DNA of 64,000 nucleotides, from contig JAGFNQ010007665.1 of assembly GCA_024364735.1 (NCBI GenBank), positions 163,809 to 227,808 on the forward strand, written 5' to 3'. Source of the DNA: Boesenbergia rotunda (taxonomy: Eukaryota > Streptophyta > Magnoliopsida > Zingiberales > Zingiberaceae). Positions 22,624 through 35,180 of this stretch are shown here, piece after piece (position 1 is the first letter of the stretch; each line of letters starts with the position of its first letter). The notes beneath the pieces were generated by a model that saw only the letters and a program-made list of their open reading frames with translations, was not told the DNA's origin and ran no database searches. Position numbers and translations under genes: made by a program.

Positions 22624-24724
22624 TCACTCACTTCCATTTCCTCCCGTTCCCGTTATATTCGTTCCTTCGGTATCAAATTCTTCGAGTTCGTCTTCTGAAA
22701 TTTACATTCCGTGGATTCTTTTCTCGGCTCTTGTCCAATCGTCTAGTAATGCTTGAGCTTCCAATGAGTCGGGAGACATAGTTGATCACTGTTCATCTAA
22801 TATATTACCGCTGGCACTGAACATCTGCTTCACAGCAACAGTTGACACTGGACAAGCTAAAATTTCTTTTGCAATCATGGAGAGAACTGGAAAACTTTGA
22901 GCCTTCTGTGACCACCACTTTAAGATATCGAAATCTTCGCTATCTGCTTCATTAAAATCAAAAGAAGTTGTAAAATAATTCTCAAGTTCCTGTGGGGAAC
23001 TTGAGGATCCTCGTGAATGATTCATTTGTTCTTTTAATAAAAGTTGTTCTTTTGTAAGTTTTAATTTAGTACTAGTAGGCTGTTGTGTTTCAAAAATATT
23101 AGTTTATATTCTATATTTAATATAATATTAATTATAAATATCATATAAATAATTTCTAATATTATATATATTATTAACTGGATTTGAAGAAGAAGAATAT
23201 TTAATAGGCATTAAAGCGTCTTAATATAAAGCTAGCATATCTTGTAAAACTTTTAATTTAAATCTAGGATCTAAAACAAATGCAATTAAATAAATTTCTG
23301 AAATAAAATAAAAATATTTTTTCCATTTATTGTTGATAGCTAATATGCAAGAAGTTAATGCTTCATTCTTGATATGTTCATTTAATACAAAACTATACTG
23401 GAAAAATTCACTAAAACTAAATGAGCAGTGGGATGATAAACACCGAAAAGTTGTTCAGTTGCATCATTAAATACTTTTAAAATTTTACAAATATTACTAC
23501 AAATATTCCATTGTTGTGAAAATAAATATATATTAGTATTACTATTTTGTGTAAAAAATAAACATAGTGAATCATTGAAATAATTGATATGTTGAATTCC
23601 AACGTGTTGGAACATTTTTTTAGGTCTCATTCCATTAACTTTACAAAATCTACCCCATTGTTTCATCATAGATGGATGCGACCATAGATATGCAATTGCG
23701 ATTCTAATTGGTTTAATATAATCTTCTAAAAGTTTTAATCCATCTTGAACACACAAATTTAAAACAAGGCTAACACAATGAATATGAAAAAATAAACCAC
23801 CAATAACAGATTGACAAACAAATTTTAGTTCATCTATAGAAGCGGTATTAGAACTAGCATTATCTAATGATATTGAAAATATTTTATGAGTCAATCTATA
23901 TTCTTCTAAAATTAAACATAATAATTGTGCAATGTTATGGGCAGTATGTGATTTATCGAAAACTCTATAAGCTAGCAATCTTTTTTGAAGGATCCAAGAG
24001 TTATTAATCCAATGACAAGCCATACTCATATAAGAATGAGTTTGTCAATGATCACTCCAAATATTGGAACATAAAGAAACTTTATTATTTAATTTACTAA
24101 ATTCATCAATTAAATTCTTTTTTCCTTGTTTTACTAATCTTTTAATTGTACGAGTAAGTATAGTCCTAGGAATACATTTAACACATGGATTAAGAGATTC
24201 TTTAGAAAAGTCTTTAAATATGCATTTTGATCCAAAACTAAAAGAAAGATGTTCTAGGGAAGTAAATTTAGCTTATGATTCTCTTAATTTATTATCAGAA
24301 TATAAAAATAAACCAGAATCAGTACTACTACCACTAGAAAATCTTGATAATTGTGCTCGAGAGTGGTCAAGTCCATATTCCGTCAGGTGCTTCGTTTCTA
24401 CATGTCGTTTTAATGACCCATAGCCACCGCTGACTTGGAATTTGTAGGAAGTATTGCAATGCTTACATTTTGCACGCAATTCTCCCGACGGAAGTGTGAC
24501 ATTCTCAAAATGTTTAGTGAAAATAGAAGATTTTAAAGGAGGATTTTTTTCCAAACCTTAAAAGTATTTGCATCGGTACTTCATTGTGTTTCGGACATCG
24601 GAAGGTGTTGGGGCTGAGCCTCAGTCTCATCATCGGTGGATTGAATTTGAATGTTGGGATCCTCGTGCGCTATTTCTTTTCCCCTCCGAGATCGAGATGA
24701 TGAAGCTCCGTGACCATCTTCCAT
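22624..24724 (-). pseudogene. hAT-1 transposase (BED zinc finger, RNase H-like core, hATC domain), broken
   Basis: Starts at ATG 24724 (MEDGHGASSSRSRRGKE). An early TGA and a frameshift precede the BED finger, CKHC followed by HVETKH, near 24440-24490. The core near 23382-24029 has HWINNSWILQKRLLAYRVF and FSISLDNASSNT, the region holding a catalytic Asp in hAT transposases. The C-terminal hATC dimerisation domain (22786-23025) has ILKWWSQKAQSFPVLSMIA and ILACPVSTVAVKQMFS. Stops and frameshifts lie between all these blocks. The frame ends GGNGSE with a TGA at 22624. It is of the RICESLEEPER/Tam3-like plant hAT type. The second copy (32746-33475) is closer to intact over the C-terminus. Confidence 0.88.
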
Positions 24725-26690
24725 TGTCATCGAAAGATGAAGCCGAAAACGCGTAGAGAATATGAAGTTGAGAATGAGAGTAGAGAAGATGTGTGTGAAA
24801 ATGATGAAATGAACTCCCTATTTATAGAGTTTGGATCATAATAGTCACTAAATCTTAGTCATTGATAAAAAAATGGTCAAATGATCTTAACCGTTGAAAA
24901 AAATAAAAATAAAATAAAAGAAACCTCTCTAATGGCTTGGAACCGACGGTTCGGAGCCGTTGGAACAGGCGGTTCGAATCGCCGGTTAGGCGGTTCCACT
25001 TCCATTGGAATCGGAATTAGCCCGGCAGGATGCTGGGTCGGTTCCAATTCAACCCGGTGAATCGGGTCAACGGGCCACCCGGCCCGTTGACCCGAGCTGG
25101 GTCCGGGCGGGGTCCGAGCTGAACCCGATCCTTGGTCGGGTCTGTTAGTAGGAGCCCTAGAGCCAATTATGTGATAATTGACTAGCGGCATTTTATATCA
25201 TATTCTATTATTAATAAAGGCATGTTTGGTTATTATACTTACTTTGTATTCTGTGCCGAATAACTAAGTATAATAATGTCTTTGTGTAGTAGGTTCTTAT
25301 CTACATTATATCGATTGGTTGAATCGATAGTGAGATAATGTAGAGAACACTACACTAAATTATTCCTAGTCAAGCATCAATTATTCAGGGACAATATTGA
25401 TGCATGGAGACTAGCATGTAGGTCAACTGATGACTTGAGCTCACAAGTCATGGATATGTGATATCAAGTTGACACATGGGTATACATTGGAGAATGTGTA
25501 CTGAATGACCCGCTATGAGAAAGTTTCATAGATTGACATATGAGTGTCATAGACTTTCTCATGTGACTATTGGTATGAATAGTCCTTAGACCTGAAGTCA
25601 CTATGGTTCCCTACATAAGGAGTTATGTACTTTGGTATCGTCAAACGTCACCCGTAACAGGGTGGACTATAAAGGCGATCACTGGGTATGTAATGAATTA
25701 TGCGGAAGGATGTGAGTGATGTAGATGGGATCTATCCCTCTCATATGACGGGAGTGATATCTGTGGGCCCCTTGATCGAGTAGGACTACTGAAACGCATG
25801 GCCATGTTAGATGTGTATACTGAAAGACATGCTTCTTTTATATATATGAACATCTTTATTTTGAAAAGAGAATCATAACCACACTAGGTGCCTGTTTATA
25901 TTAGTGCATGCATGAAGTCCAATTACTTTGCATTGTAGATAACATGGTGTGTGGTGTCACACGGAAGATCATGTTATCAGTTCCTTGCTTAGTATAAATA
26001 GAGACCCACAACCGTGATGGAATTGGACAACCCATCGGAATGGTTGTAGTGTAATTAGGTGTGGTTGGTCTTGACCATAGGATTACACTAGTGTGCTTTG
26101 AGTACATTGAGCAGGACCAAAACCCGAGGTTATCCAATTTGTACTGACTCAATAATTGGATAGGACCTCAGACTTTATTATGGAGTACGATCCCTTAATC
26201 TCGATATAATAACGGGCATATATTATTAACTATTATTTATTTAATTTACCAATGGGTGAGATCTATTCTGTTAGATCGATAGGCCCGGTAAGTTGGGAGA
26301 TAATATTAATAATATGATGTGCCGTTGATTATTGACGGAATTCGTGTCCTGGTGAGTCGGGTTGATGATGCCCCCTTGATGAGCTCGAAAGGTTCATCAT
26401 GCTAAACCCTGCAGGTGGATTTGATCCGACATGATGATAAGGTCGAGTGGTACTAGTCAATGATCCAGAAGTTAATTAATTTAAATTGTCAGTAATTTAA
26501 TTAATTAACGGGCATTCGAAATCTTAAACACGGGGAGATGGACGACTTGTAATAAGTGGAGCCCATATGTAAATATGGGGGTTGGTGAGGTAATCCAATG
26601 AGGATCCTTTAGTGGAATGAATCCTCATTAATGGGCCGGGTCCATTAGCAGGCCAAGATCCAACTCCTCCTCATGGTCCCTACCGTAGCC

Positions 26691-26700
26691 CTATAAATAC
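26691..26700 (+). promoter_or_regulatory. TATA box of the LTR-type unit
   Basis: CTATAAATAC followed about 60 bp later by AAACCCTAGCC and a CT-rich leader, the usual look of a plant LTR promoter and transcription start. Confidence 0.6.
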
Positions 26701-26841
26701 CCCATGATGGTATAGAACCAAGTTGACGATTAATCCAATAGATCACAAGAAACCCTAGCCTCAACTCTTCTCTCCTTCCTCTCTCTCTCTCCCTCTCGTT
26801 TCACTCGGTGGCGTCGAACAGAAGAGAAAAGTTCTCTTCTC

Positions 26842-27060
26842 CAATTAATTGCAACGTATGCAATTAATTTTGTTCTTCTCCAATGAATCGCAACGCATGC
26901 AATTCTCAAATTAATTGCAATGCATGCAATTAATCACAGCTCTCTCAAATTAATTGCAACGCATGCAATTAATTCTCCACTCAATTCTCCTGCTTGTTTC
27001 AATTGCTAACGCAGCAATTGAATTGCTTAAGCGGTGAGCAATTGAATCGCTTAACATGAC
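26842..27060. repeat. Inverted-repeat units with AATTAATTGCA arms
   Basis: Four or so units of AATTAATTGCA-ACGYA-TGCAATTAATT form an 11-bp stem with a 5-base centre, partly degraded in the second unit. They lie in the presumed transcribed part of the LTR. Confidence 0.7.
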
Positions 27061-28334
27061 ACTTAAATTGCCATATGGCAATGGAATTTTTGGCAGAGAA
27101 ATTGATGCGATTTCATGGTGGAGGAGAAAAGTTGATACAACAACTTTAGAACCTGCGCCGACTTTTGTTGAGAGGGAAAGATTCTCACGGCATCTTGTTC
27201 ATTACCGTCGGCTGTGAGCTATGGAGAGTCCAAGGTTGCTCATGTCTCTCTTCTCCAAGGTTTTCTCCGAGCTAGCGATTTGGCTTAAAGTGACAAAGTT
27301 GTCTAAGGAAGCAAATTCGTGCTCACGGTGGAGAAAACGGAGCTTGGTGTTGAGAATGCAAGTTGGAGTTGTGGAGTTGCTCGGAATACAAGTTGCTCTC
27401 GCGACTTGGAGTTGCTCAGAACACAGGAACTCCAAGATACTTGTTGTTTGAGTGCCGACGGTGGAGGAAAGGAGTAGTAGGTATTGTGTTTGGATTATCT
27501 CCTAGGAGCGGCTAACGGCATCTCTTTGGTTAGGGATTGGTTGGCGCAAGGGGAAGGGATCAACTTGGTGGCCACAGGTCTTGGTAGATCATTGCCCACA
27601 CGACGTCCAAGAGGGGAGGGTCATACGATAGAAGATCATAAGGTAACGGAAAGTATATTCTTCTTTGGCTCCTTTCTTTCTGATTTGTACCTTATTCAAT
27701 TGCCTCGTCATTTCATGTTTGTTATTTAATTATTTTGATTGCGAATCATAGTCAATAATTATTTAACTGGACCCCAACCATAAACACAAAAGCCGACGAT
27801 CAACTCGTCGCCTTTTCCGCGGTCGAACGGTCGAGCAAATTGCAAGACCAATTTTGGTAATTGGCTAAATTGCAATTTGAATCGTTCGATACGGCACGAG
27901 ATGGTCGATGGGAAACGACTTTCTATTCAGATTAAATTTTTTTTATCCGTAGGCATAGAGAGGTCTCTCGGATCGACCAGGTATCCGCTTAGGAAACCCA
28001 CCAAGCCATACCCAACAGGCCATGCTCAAATGAGTCAATATGAGATATTGAGCTCATTTGTTTGAGTGAGTCTACTCGGGGATCAAGAAACACAAGATTG
28101 ATTGAGGATGACACGGTCTATGCCTCATTGGTAAATCTAGATATCAAGGATAGAAAGACAAGGTCATACACTATCATAGTCACGGAGGTTTAGTCGGATC
28201 TCGACTTTTCTTGTTACTTGGGTAGCAATGATGCATTGCTAGATGCCGCTCATTGCTTATGTGTCTAAAGTGTTTAGGCGCATTGCCAACGTCACGAGAA
28301 CTTATTGGGTCACACACAAAGGACACAATGCTCG

Positions 28335-28625
28335 GGAAAGTTGGTCGGGAGATCTGAGCCTGAGTTGGGAACTCGGGAGACCTGAGCCCGAGCTGGGAAC
28401 TCGGGAGGTCAGTTTCGTGGGGGGGGGGCTCGAGTTGGGAACTCGAGAGCGGGCCGAGTCGGAGCTCGGCGGGCCGAGTCGGAGCTCGGCGGACCGAGTC
28501 GGAACTCGGCGGACTAGGTCGGCACTCGGCAGACTGGGTCAGAGTTCCGCGGACTGGGTCGGGAGCTCGCCACTCGGGAGACTTGGTCGGGAGACCGAGT
28601 CGGAAGCCGGAGAGGCCCGGTCGGA
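28335..28625. repeat. GC-rich tandem repeats of about 20 bp
   Basis: Repeated words such as GAGCTGGGAACTCGGGAG and GGCCGAGTCGGAGCTCGGC, locally self-complementary. Long open frames on both strands here are by-products of the repeats and the high GC content. Confidence 0.75.
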
Positions 28626-29337
28626 GTTGCATGGAGGAAAGAGAAAAGTCTCTTTTCATTGGATGAAAAGATTCTTTTCTTGCATGGGAAAGGATGAAGA
28701 GCCACATGAAAAGATGTGTTCTTTATTGAGAAGCCAAAGAGACACAAACCTCTTCATATTCATAGGATGATTATAAAAGAGGGCCTTGTGACTTTGGATG
28801 AGCTCTCCTTCTTCTTGCCTTAGCTTTTCCCATTTCCTTCTTCACTTCTTCCTCTCCTCCACTCTTGGCCGAAAACCTTACTGTAAGGTTCTTGGTGTTT
28901 TCGAACTACCTCAAGTTGCTAGCACAACTAAGGTAGTTCTCCCGAAGTTGAGAGATTGTGTCTGTGTGGATACGAATAGAGGCACGGACGTCTGAACGTG
29001 CAAGAGATCCGGTGCATCTTGGATGAGCGGGATAACCGAAGGGCACGCTTCAAAGGTATAAACAGTAGATAAATCTATTAGATAGATAGCTTTGTACGAG
29101 TTTTTCTTTCGCATGGATCGCTCGTGGGTTCTTGTTTCCGCTGCGTTTTTATTGTTTTGTGCCGAGAGAACCCAACAGGGTCTACACAAACATAGTTCGC
29201 CTTTACTAGTTGTCATCAATGCTCTGTCATGCAATCCCTCGGATGTACTATTCTATCAATTTTTTAATTTTTAATCTCTATGGACCTCTAGCCACTAAGT
29301 ATCAACCTAGTCATGCCACGTCATGCTTCACAATTAG

Positions 29338-32108
29338 TGTCACGACCCCAGAGGCACATGCTTACTCGAAAATCGAGCAGCATCTCCCCTGTACAGCGGA
29401 CAAGTTGGGGCAATAATACATATACTCCAAAGTCAAAAGATGGCTCAGCCATCATAACAGGAATAAAATATTACCACGCAGTTATAAATATAACGGGTGG
29501 CTCAGCCACCTTAAACATAAAAGAAACTACAATCCAAAGAGAACTCAAATGTCTCTGATAACGACAAAACCTGATAACAAATAAAATGCAACTTTACCAA
29601 GTACTGAAAACAAAACAACTAAACCAAATACGGAAAAATAACTCAACTATGGGGACTGGCAACTGGATCCTCTCCTGGCTCCTAGAAAAGCAACTACCTG
29701 CTATCTGAAACAAAATGAGAAAGCAGGGGTGGTGAGTTTGGGCAGACGCTGCGGGTATATGAGTAGACAATAAGCATGGAACAACAAAAGGTATAATAAG
29801 TAGAGAACCAACAGGGTACAGTCTATAAGGAATATAGGAATACCTAAACATGCATAACATATATAGAACAACATGTTATAAAACCGAATAACAACTAAGC
29901 AGGTATAAAACAACGCGACAATAATAAATTTAGCATATATATGTATGTCAACCAAGTGCATCAATCATAGCTCATATAAACGCATCAAACACAAGAAAAT
30001 GCATAAATGAAATACGTATGCATATGATGCAATGACATGTGTCACCCTTGACGCCAGTCAAGCCGCCAACACATCTCATATGTGTGACCGAGTGGGTAGA
30101 GCTGTGACAACTGTACGCACTCCAACAAATACCACAGAAAGGTGTGGTTGAGTGGATAGGATGCTGGGGAGCCAACACTCCAAAACCCCGATATATAGGG
30201 GGAGCCACCAACAGCTCTAGTATCCCTCAAAAACAACGATGAGGGTGTCACTATTTGCCTACAGCTGCAACATGTGTGGCATAACAGGACAGTTGCTCAC
30301 ACACTAGCAACTACCACGACAACAAGTGGTTGAGTGAATCGAGCAACTAAATGACTAACGATGGCTTAACCATATGGAAGTCCAACAGTCGTTAGTATGC
30401 AACGTGCAGATATGGTGCATGCTTCAAGATGCACGAACAACCAGAGAAACAACGATGCAATAAAATTCAACAAGTAAACGTTGCATCAATGCAACCAACC
30501 AGAAATCGAAAACCAACGATTATGCACCTACACTACTAGGTAGGATATTTCTAATGCCAAATAAACCTATCTGTGTTTAATGGACTTCTAAGTACTCGCG
30601 TACAAGCGGCACTTTACAGAACAGAAAACCAACAGGGGACTGTACGGATACGAATTTTGAATACTCGAAGATCAACGAAGAATAAGTATCAACGGTGTTA
30701 AAATAACAAACAACAAGGAATAAGGTCAAGCAACCTAGTAGACATAAAATAGTCATGCTTTAAGGTAAAAAAAACTATACGAGTACAAAGGAGAAGTACC
30801 CGCCTTTTATGTAGAAGTTTGTAAACAAAGAGGACCTTCCACGATCCACTGACGAGTCCAAATCAAGGTCTTGTATCAAGGACATAAATTTAGCTATTTT
30901 CACAGATAATGTCTAGCTAATTACACTAAATAAAACACATAATTAGATTCATTCTAATTGTCCCATTTAAATAAATTCAAAATCAACAGGGAATTCCTAT
31001 ACCATGAACACTAACTGCTGTTCGCTTGTTATATGCATAAACATATCGCTTCATAGGCAATATAACTATACAATATGGTGCTAGCTACAAGCAGACGACG
31101 CTACACATATACTACTACCACAGATACTCATACGCTAACAAACTCACTTCAAGTTCACAACGTAATTTCACTCTCATACATTATCTACAACACAACTAAT
31201 TGAGTTTTATTATTACTATCGCAACTCCTAATCTCGCAAATCTCGCACTCATACATCTAATTACACTCTTTATTCTAAACGTATCTTAGCTAATGAATAT
31301 CTGCACAGAAGGTCTCAAACACTACCAATTGCTAATATACTAATGAAGTCCAGCTCAAACGGTCTCTTTGCTACAATTACGCTGCTAACGTAAACAATCT
31401 TTTATGAATAAACAACTCTAGAAAAACACACTTCACAAAAATATGCATAATATTAAATATCAAAACGACAAGCCATAGTTGTAGTTTGAGCACATCTCAA
31501 CACATAAGAACCCCTTTCTACTTATAACACTAAACGTAACGCTCAACTTAATCATTGGTTTGCCATCAAAGGAGTAATCAAATCAATAATCAGTTTCATC
31601 TATCCTGACCTAAATAATGATAACACCAATTCGTCGAAAATCTCACCGGAATTCATCCTTACCTCGGTGGCTACCAGGATATCCCGCGTGGAGCAAAAGG
31701 TCGCGGCACAACCTCTGTAGTGGGGAGGAGAGGTCGACTGCAGTCTGTGGTCGGGAGAAAGAGGGATCGCGTCGCTGCTCTCGCTCGTGGCCGAAGAAGA
31801 GAGGCGGCGATCGGGGTGTTCGCGTGAGGGAGAAGAGGAAGGAGATCTCGTGGCTAGGGTTCGCGAGCGTGGCGTCAGCTAGGGCTCAGCGGCGTCGCTC
31901 ATGAGAAACCACCTCTGGGATCGAACAAGTCGACGCAGAGAGGGAAGAGGGGATCGGGTGAGTTTAGGGCACGAGGCTGAGGGATTTAAGGATTTTATAA
32001 CTGTTTTTGACTTTTTGCGAATAAACCCTCAAAGTTCAGTAAATACCAACTAGGTCCCTATTTTCTGAATTTTTCTATTTAACCCCCCCTGAGACTCGGT
32101 ATTTAACA
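29338..32108 (+). mobile_element. Complete solo LTR of family G1
   Basis: 2771 bp, TGTCACGACC to GGTATTTAACA, with perfect target duplication ATTAG (29333-29337 and 32109-32113). It is the only full-length copy of the G1 LTR here and defines the fragments at 1-151, 14986-16291 and 21121-22264. The segment 31617-31990 is GC-rich and purine-rich, probably transcribed leader. No internal region follows, so it is a solo LTR. The Ty3-type assignment rests on the TGTCACG terminus. Confidence 0.88.
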
Positions 32109-32113
32109 ATTAG

Positions 32114-32745
32114 TTGCTACACACAATACTAGTATTACTGTAGTACTTCTTGTCCTGTGATCCCTCGGTTGCCTCTTGCAATCTTCTTCGATTTTCACAG
32201 ACCTGTAAACTACTAAACATGTTGCCTTGGTTATGGTGGGAGGAGGCGATGGAAGAGGTTGAAGGAAGGGGATCATCTCCGGGGATTTTGTGTTACGGCG
32301 GTGTGCGGAAAAGAGAAGGCATAAGGCAAATAATTATGTTTAACTAATTATATAATTTTTATTAATAAATTAATATTGACGTTTATTAAATATGTCAGAA
32401 TAAAGGGTTTAATTTGATATTTATTTTTCAAAAAAAAATATATTTTTGATAAGCATTCTGATATGATATTTATCATGATACATCGTAATAGATTAATTTT
32501 CTTATAATGAAATCATCATCATCACTCGAGCTCTCCGAGCTCCATCGGGTGTTTTACACACGTCTATGTACACTCAGATATTCATTTCAAACACTTTGCA
32601 AAAATCTTAACTTAAACACTTTACACAAATATATAACCCAAAGTCAAACCCAACCACAAGGAGTACGATTACACTAACATGTGTAACTTTTTCATAGTTT
32701 ACTTTATGTTTGTGTTATATATAAAAGGTTCAAGACAAGATAAAA
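32114..32745. other. Unassigned AT-rich DNA
   Basis: Together with 29185-29332 this is the DNA into which the G1 LTR inserted. I recognise neither a gene nor a known repeat. It ends where homology to the hAT transposase begins. Confidence 0.5.
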
Positions 32746-33475
32746 GTTAGCTATATTAGCTATGAAAATTAAATGGAAAAAATATTTTTATTCTATTCCT
32801 GAAATTTATTTAATTACATTTGCTTTAGATCCTAGATTTAAATTAGAAGTTTTACTAGAAATGCTAACTTTATATTATGACGCATTAATTCCTATTAAGG
32901 ATTCTTCCTCTCCGGATCTAACTAATATTGTATATAATATTAAAAATTATTTATATGATCTTTATAATCAATATTATGTTAAATATGGAACACAAACTAA
33001 TATTTCTGAAACACAACAACCTACTACTACTAATTTGAAACTTACAAAAGCTCAACTTTTATTAAAAGAACGGACGAAATGTCCACGAGGATCCTCAAGT
33101 TCCGCACAGGAACTTGAGAATTATTTTACGACTTCTTTTGATTTTATTGAAGCAGATAGCGAAGACTTCGACATCTTGAAGTGGTGGTCACAGAAGGCTC
33201 AAAGCTTTCCCGTTCTCTCCGTGATCGCAAAAGAAATTTTAGCTTCTCCAATGTCGACTGTTGCTGTGGAGCAGACGTTCAGTGCCGGCGGCAACATATT
33301 AGATGAACGACGATCAACTATGTCTCCCGACTCATTGGAAGCTCAAGCATTACTTGATGATTGGACCAGAGCCGAGAAGCGAATCCAAGGAATGCAACTT
33401 TCAGAAGACGAAGTCGAAGAATTTGATACCGAAGGAACAAATACAACGGGAACGGGAGGAAATGCAAGTGAGTGA
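32746..33475 (+). pseudogene. hAT-2 transposase C-terminal part with hATC domain
   Basis: An open frame of about 240 residues begins inside the gene: WKKYFYSIPEIYLITFALDP is the conserved block upstream of the dimerisation domain. The hATC region follows, with SSAQELENYFTTSFDF, ILKWWSQKAQSFPVLSVIA, MSTVAVEQTFSAGGNILDER and SLEAQALLDDW, ending GGNASE. The hATC motifs look intact, unlike those of hAT-1. The BED finger and catalytic core are missing, so it cannot encode an active transposase. It is on the opposite strand to hAT-1. Confidence 0.88.
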
Positions 33476-33826
33476 GAAAGGGTAAAAATGTAAAAAATGT
33501 AAAAAAATGTAAAAGGGTAAAAATGTAAAAGAACTACGTGGGCTTTGATTCCCCTATACCCTAAGGGGATACGTAGGCAACTTATATAAGTGCAAGCACT
33601 TTTTTAATAAAATTTATTTTTTTAATTTTATTTTTAATTTTTAATTTTTTTAATATAATAATCTTGAACCGTGGCGAACCGTGGCGAACCGTGAACCGGA
33701 CCGTGAACCGGCGGTTCCGATCCGTGAACAGTAACCGTCTTGGGCGGTTAAGGTTAAGGGTCGACCTCCCACGAACCGTCGAACCGGCGGTTCCGAACCG
33801 TCTGTTCCGAACCGTGGTCGGGTCTA
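32746..33826 (+). mobile_element. 3' end of a second hAT element (hAT-2)
   Basis: It runs from a break inside the transposase gene to a terminal GGTCGGGTCTA that matches the hAT-1 inverted repeat. GAACCG/CGGTTC-rich subterminal DNA occupies 33660-33820. The left half of the element is absent. The base after the end begins S2 DNA (GTCAGGAC), so the hAT end abuts the S2 envelope-like frame. Confidence 0.8.
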
Positions 33827-33834
33827 GTCAGGAC

Positions 33835-35046
33835 TGAAGCAGTTGCATAAGCTCGGCGTGTCGCTCTGCTGCTATCCGGCCCATCTCTGAATATCGGGTG
33901 TCCGACTCCTCTCGAAACGTCTGGATCTGGGTCCAGAGACGGTGAACCTCTGTCTCGAGGAGAATCAATCTCTAATCTGTCGAGAGTGGAGGTGGTGGTG
34001 GATCATGCTGAGGTGGATCCTCCTCTAATGCACCCTTGATCTCTGCAAGTGGGACGTCCTCGTCCTCCATATCATCGGTTGGTCCCGCTCCCCTACCCCG
34101 CTTCCAGGCCAGGACCCCGTTATTACTAACCTCTAACCCAGCTAAGGAAAAGTTCCTAAATCCTATTTCGTTGCTTTCGGTCATCTGGGTGACATAACCC
34201 CTAAGGACATTGCATCCAAAGCATACAAATATCGAAGTCAGAAGTGGTAGTATGGAGTGTGCACTCTCCTATGGGTAGAGATGTTGGACGCATAAGTGAT
34301 GGCATGAAAGATAAGAAGTCCTATGTCTATATCCAGATGATGAATAAAAGCATACATCATGAAAGTGTGGAAGGGCCTCATCATAGCGATATCCCTAGTG
34401 GTGATAGGTAGAACACAATAAAGAAAAACTCGATAAAGAGCATAGTATTGGGGCTGCTGCTGCAGCTGCAGCTGCATGGAGCTGAAAGTGGAGATGGTGG
34501 GGTCTCTCTCACCCTCAAAGAAGTAAGTAATAAGGGTGTCTAGGGTAATATGGGAGTAAGGATCAACAAAAGGATCATCCCTAGGTGGATAGGATAAGAA
34601 AGTAGAATCAGATGGACGTAACTCAAAATGCTGGGTGAATAATGTAGGAGATATGATAAAATCAATCTGCTGGACACGAGTAGAGTAATGGGTGTCATCT
34701 AATTTGACCAAGTTATTGTAAAATTCTGTACACAGGACCACATCTATAAAATCACTGCAGTAGACAAGATGGTCTAAGTGGTAGTGATGGATAACATCCA
34801 TGGTGATAGGGCAGTAGGTCTCAAAGAATTTCCTATGAAGATAGTGACAATCTAATGGTATATAGGTGGTCTGCTCAAAGAGATCCTGAAGAGACAAGGA
34901 GGTGAATCTAGGGTCTATACTAGGCAGGGTAGTAGGTCCAGTCTGGGCAATGCGACGTATACTAATTTTGACAAAAACATAGTAATAGTAAGAATAAAAA
35001 AATAGAAATTAAGAGTAGAATTTAGAATATACCATCTTTGAGGCAT
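33835..35046 (-). pseudogene. Envelope-like third ORF of S2, predicted two exons
   Basis: Exon 1 is ATGCCTCAAAGATG (35046-35033). A 71-nt, T-rich intron (donor GTATAT, acceptor AAATTAG) joins it in frame to exon 2 at 34961, giving MPQRCIRRIAQTGPTTLPS. Exon 2 carries the same landmarks as S1: EFYNNL, then a block ending YCVLPITT, with the two proteins otherwise well diverged. Near 34250 the frame shifts (PYYHF then stop in one frame, LLTSIFVCFGCN continuing in another). The downstream part (NGVLAWKRGRG, an acidic/Pro-rich stretch, then a helix-like tail near 33850-33970 after a stop) parallels the S1 tail. The hAT-2 end truncates it. No signal peptide is seen, and the function is unknown. Confidence 0.65.
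34962..35032 (-). other. Predicted intron in the S2 envelope-like frame
   Basis: 71 nt, GT-AG, very T-rich with few purines, close to the minimum for plant introns. Phase 2, the same phase as the 340-nt intron of S1 at the same place after a 4-residue first exon. Confidence 0.65.
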
Positions 35047-35180
35047 GTCGAAAGCAAGGAAGGAAGATCCTGGGTTGTTGGCTTCGTTTTGGCAGGGGTT
35101 CGAGAGAGAAAATGAGAGAAAGGGGAGGAGAGGAAGTGGATTAGGGCACCTTGGTCATTTCTGTTTGGCGCGCATGAGGA

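Larger units (their letters stand above)
25143..29177 (+). mobile_element. LTR-type unit inserted in hAT-1, non-coding
   Basis: It begins TGTTAGTAGGAGCC and ends GAGAACCCAACA. The perfect 5-bp duplication GGGTC (25138-25142 and 29178-29182) lies inside the hAT terminal repeat, which shows that this is a retroelement insertion. No internal proteins are visible. There are two promoter-like places: CTATAAATAC (26691-26700), followed by a leader with AAACCCTAG and CT repeats, and TTATAAAAGAGG near 28770. The first part may end near 27775 (GGACCCCAACC). The unit may therefore be a composite of two nested LTRs or one long non-autonomous element; I could not resolve this. Confidence 0.65.
22313..29184 (-). 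mobile_element. hAT transposon (hAT-1), right inverted repeat split by an LTR-type unit
   Basis: The left end is TAGACCCGACCA (22313). The right end reads TGGTCGGGTC, then the insert 25143-29177 and its duplicated GGGTC, then TA (29183-29184), which restores GGGTCTA, the exact complement of the left end. The 8-bp flanks CACCATCA (22305-22312) and CACAAACA (29185-29192) agree at six positions, as expected for an old hAT target duplication. Subterminal DNA is rich in GAACCG/CGGTTC words on both sides. It carries a minus-strand transposase pseudogene. Confidence 0.8.

Noticed and set aside
28180..28770. 175-codon open frames on both strands
   Set aside because: GC-rich short tandem repeats keep several frames open; composition is repetitive.
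32150..32347. Small gene in the unassigned DNA
   Set aside because: Short frame without homology, domain or promoter evidence.
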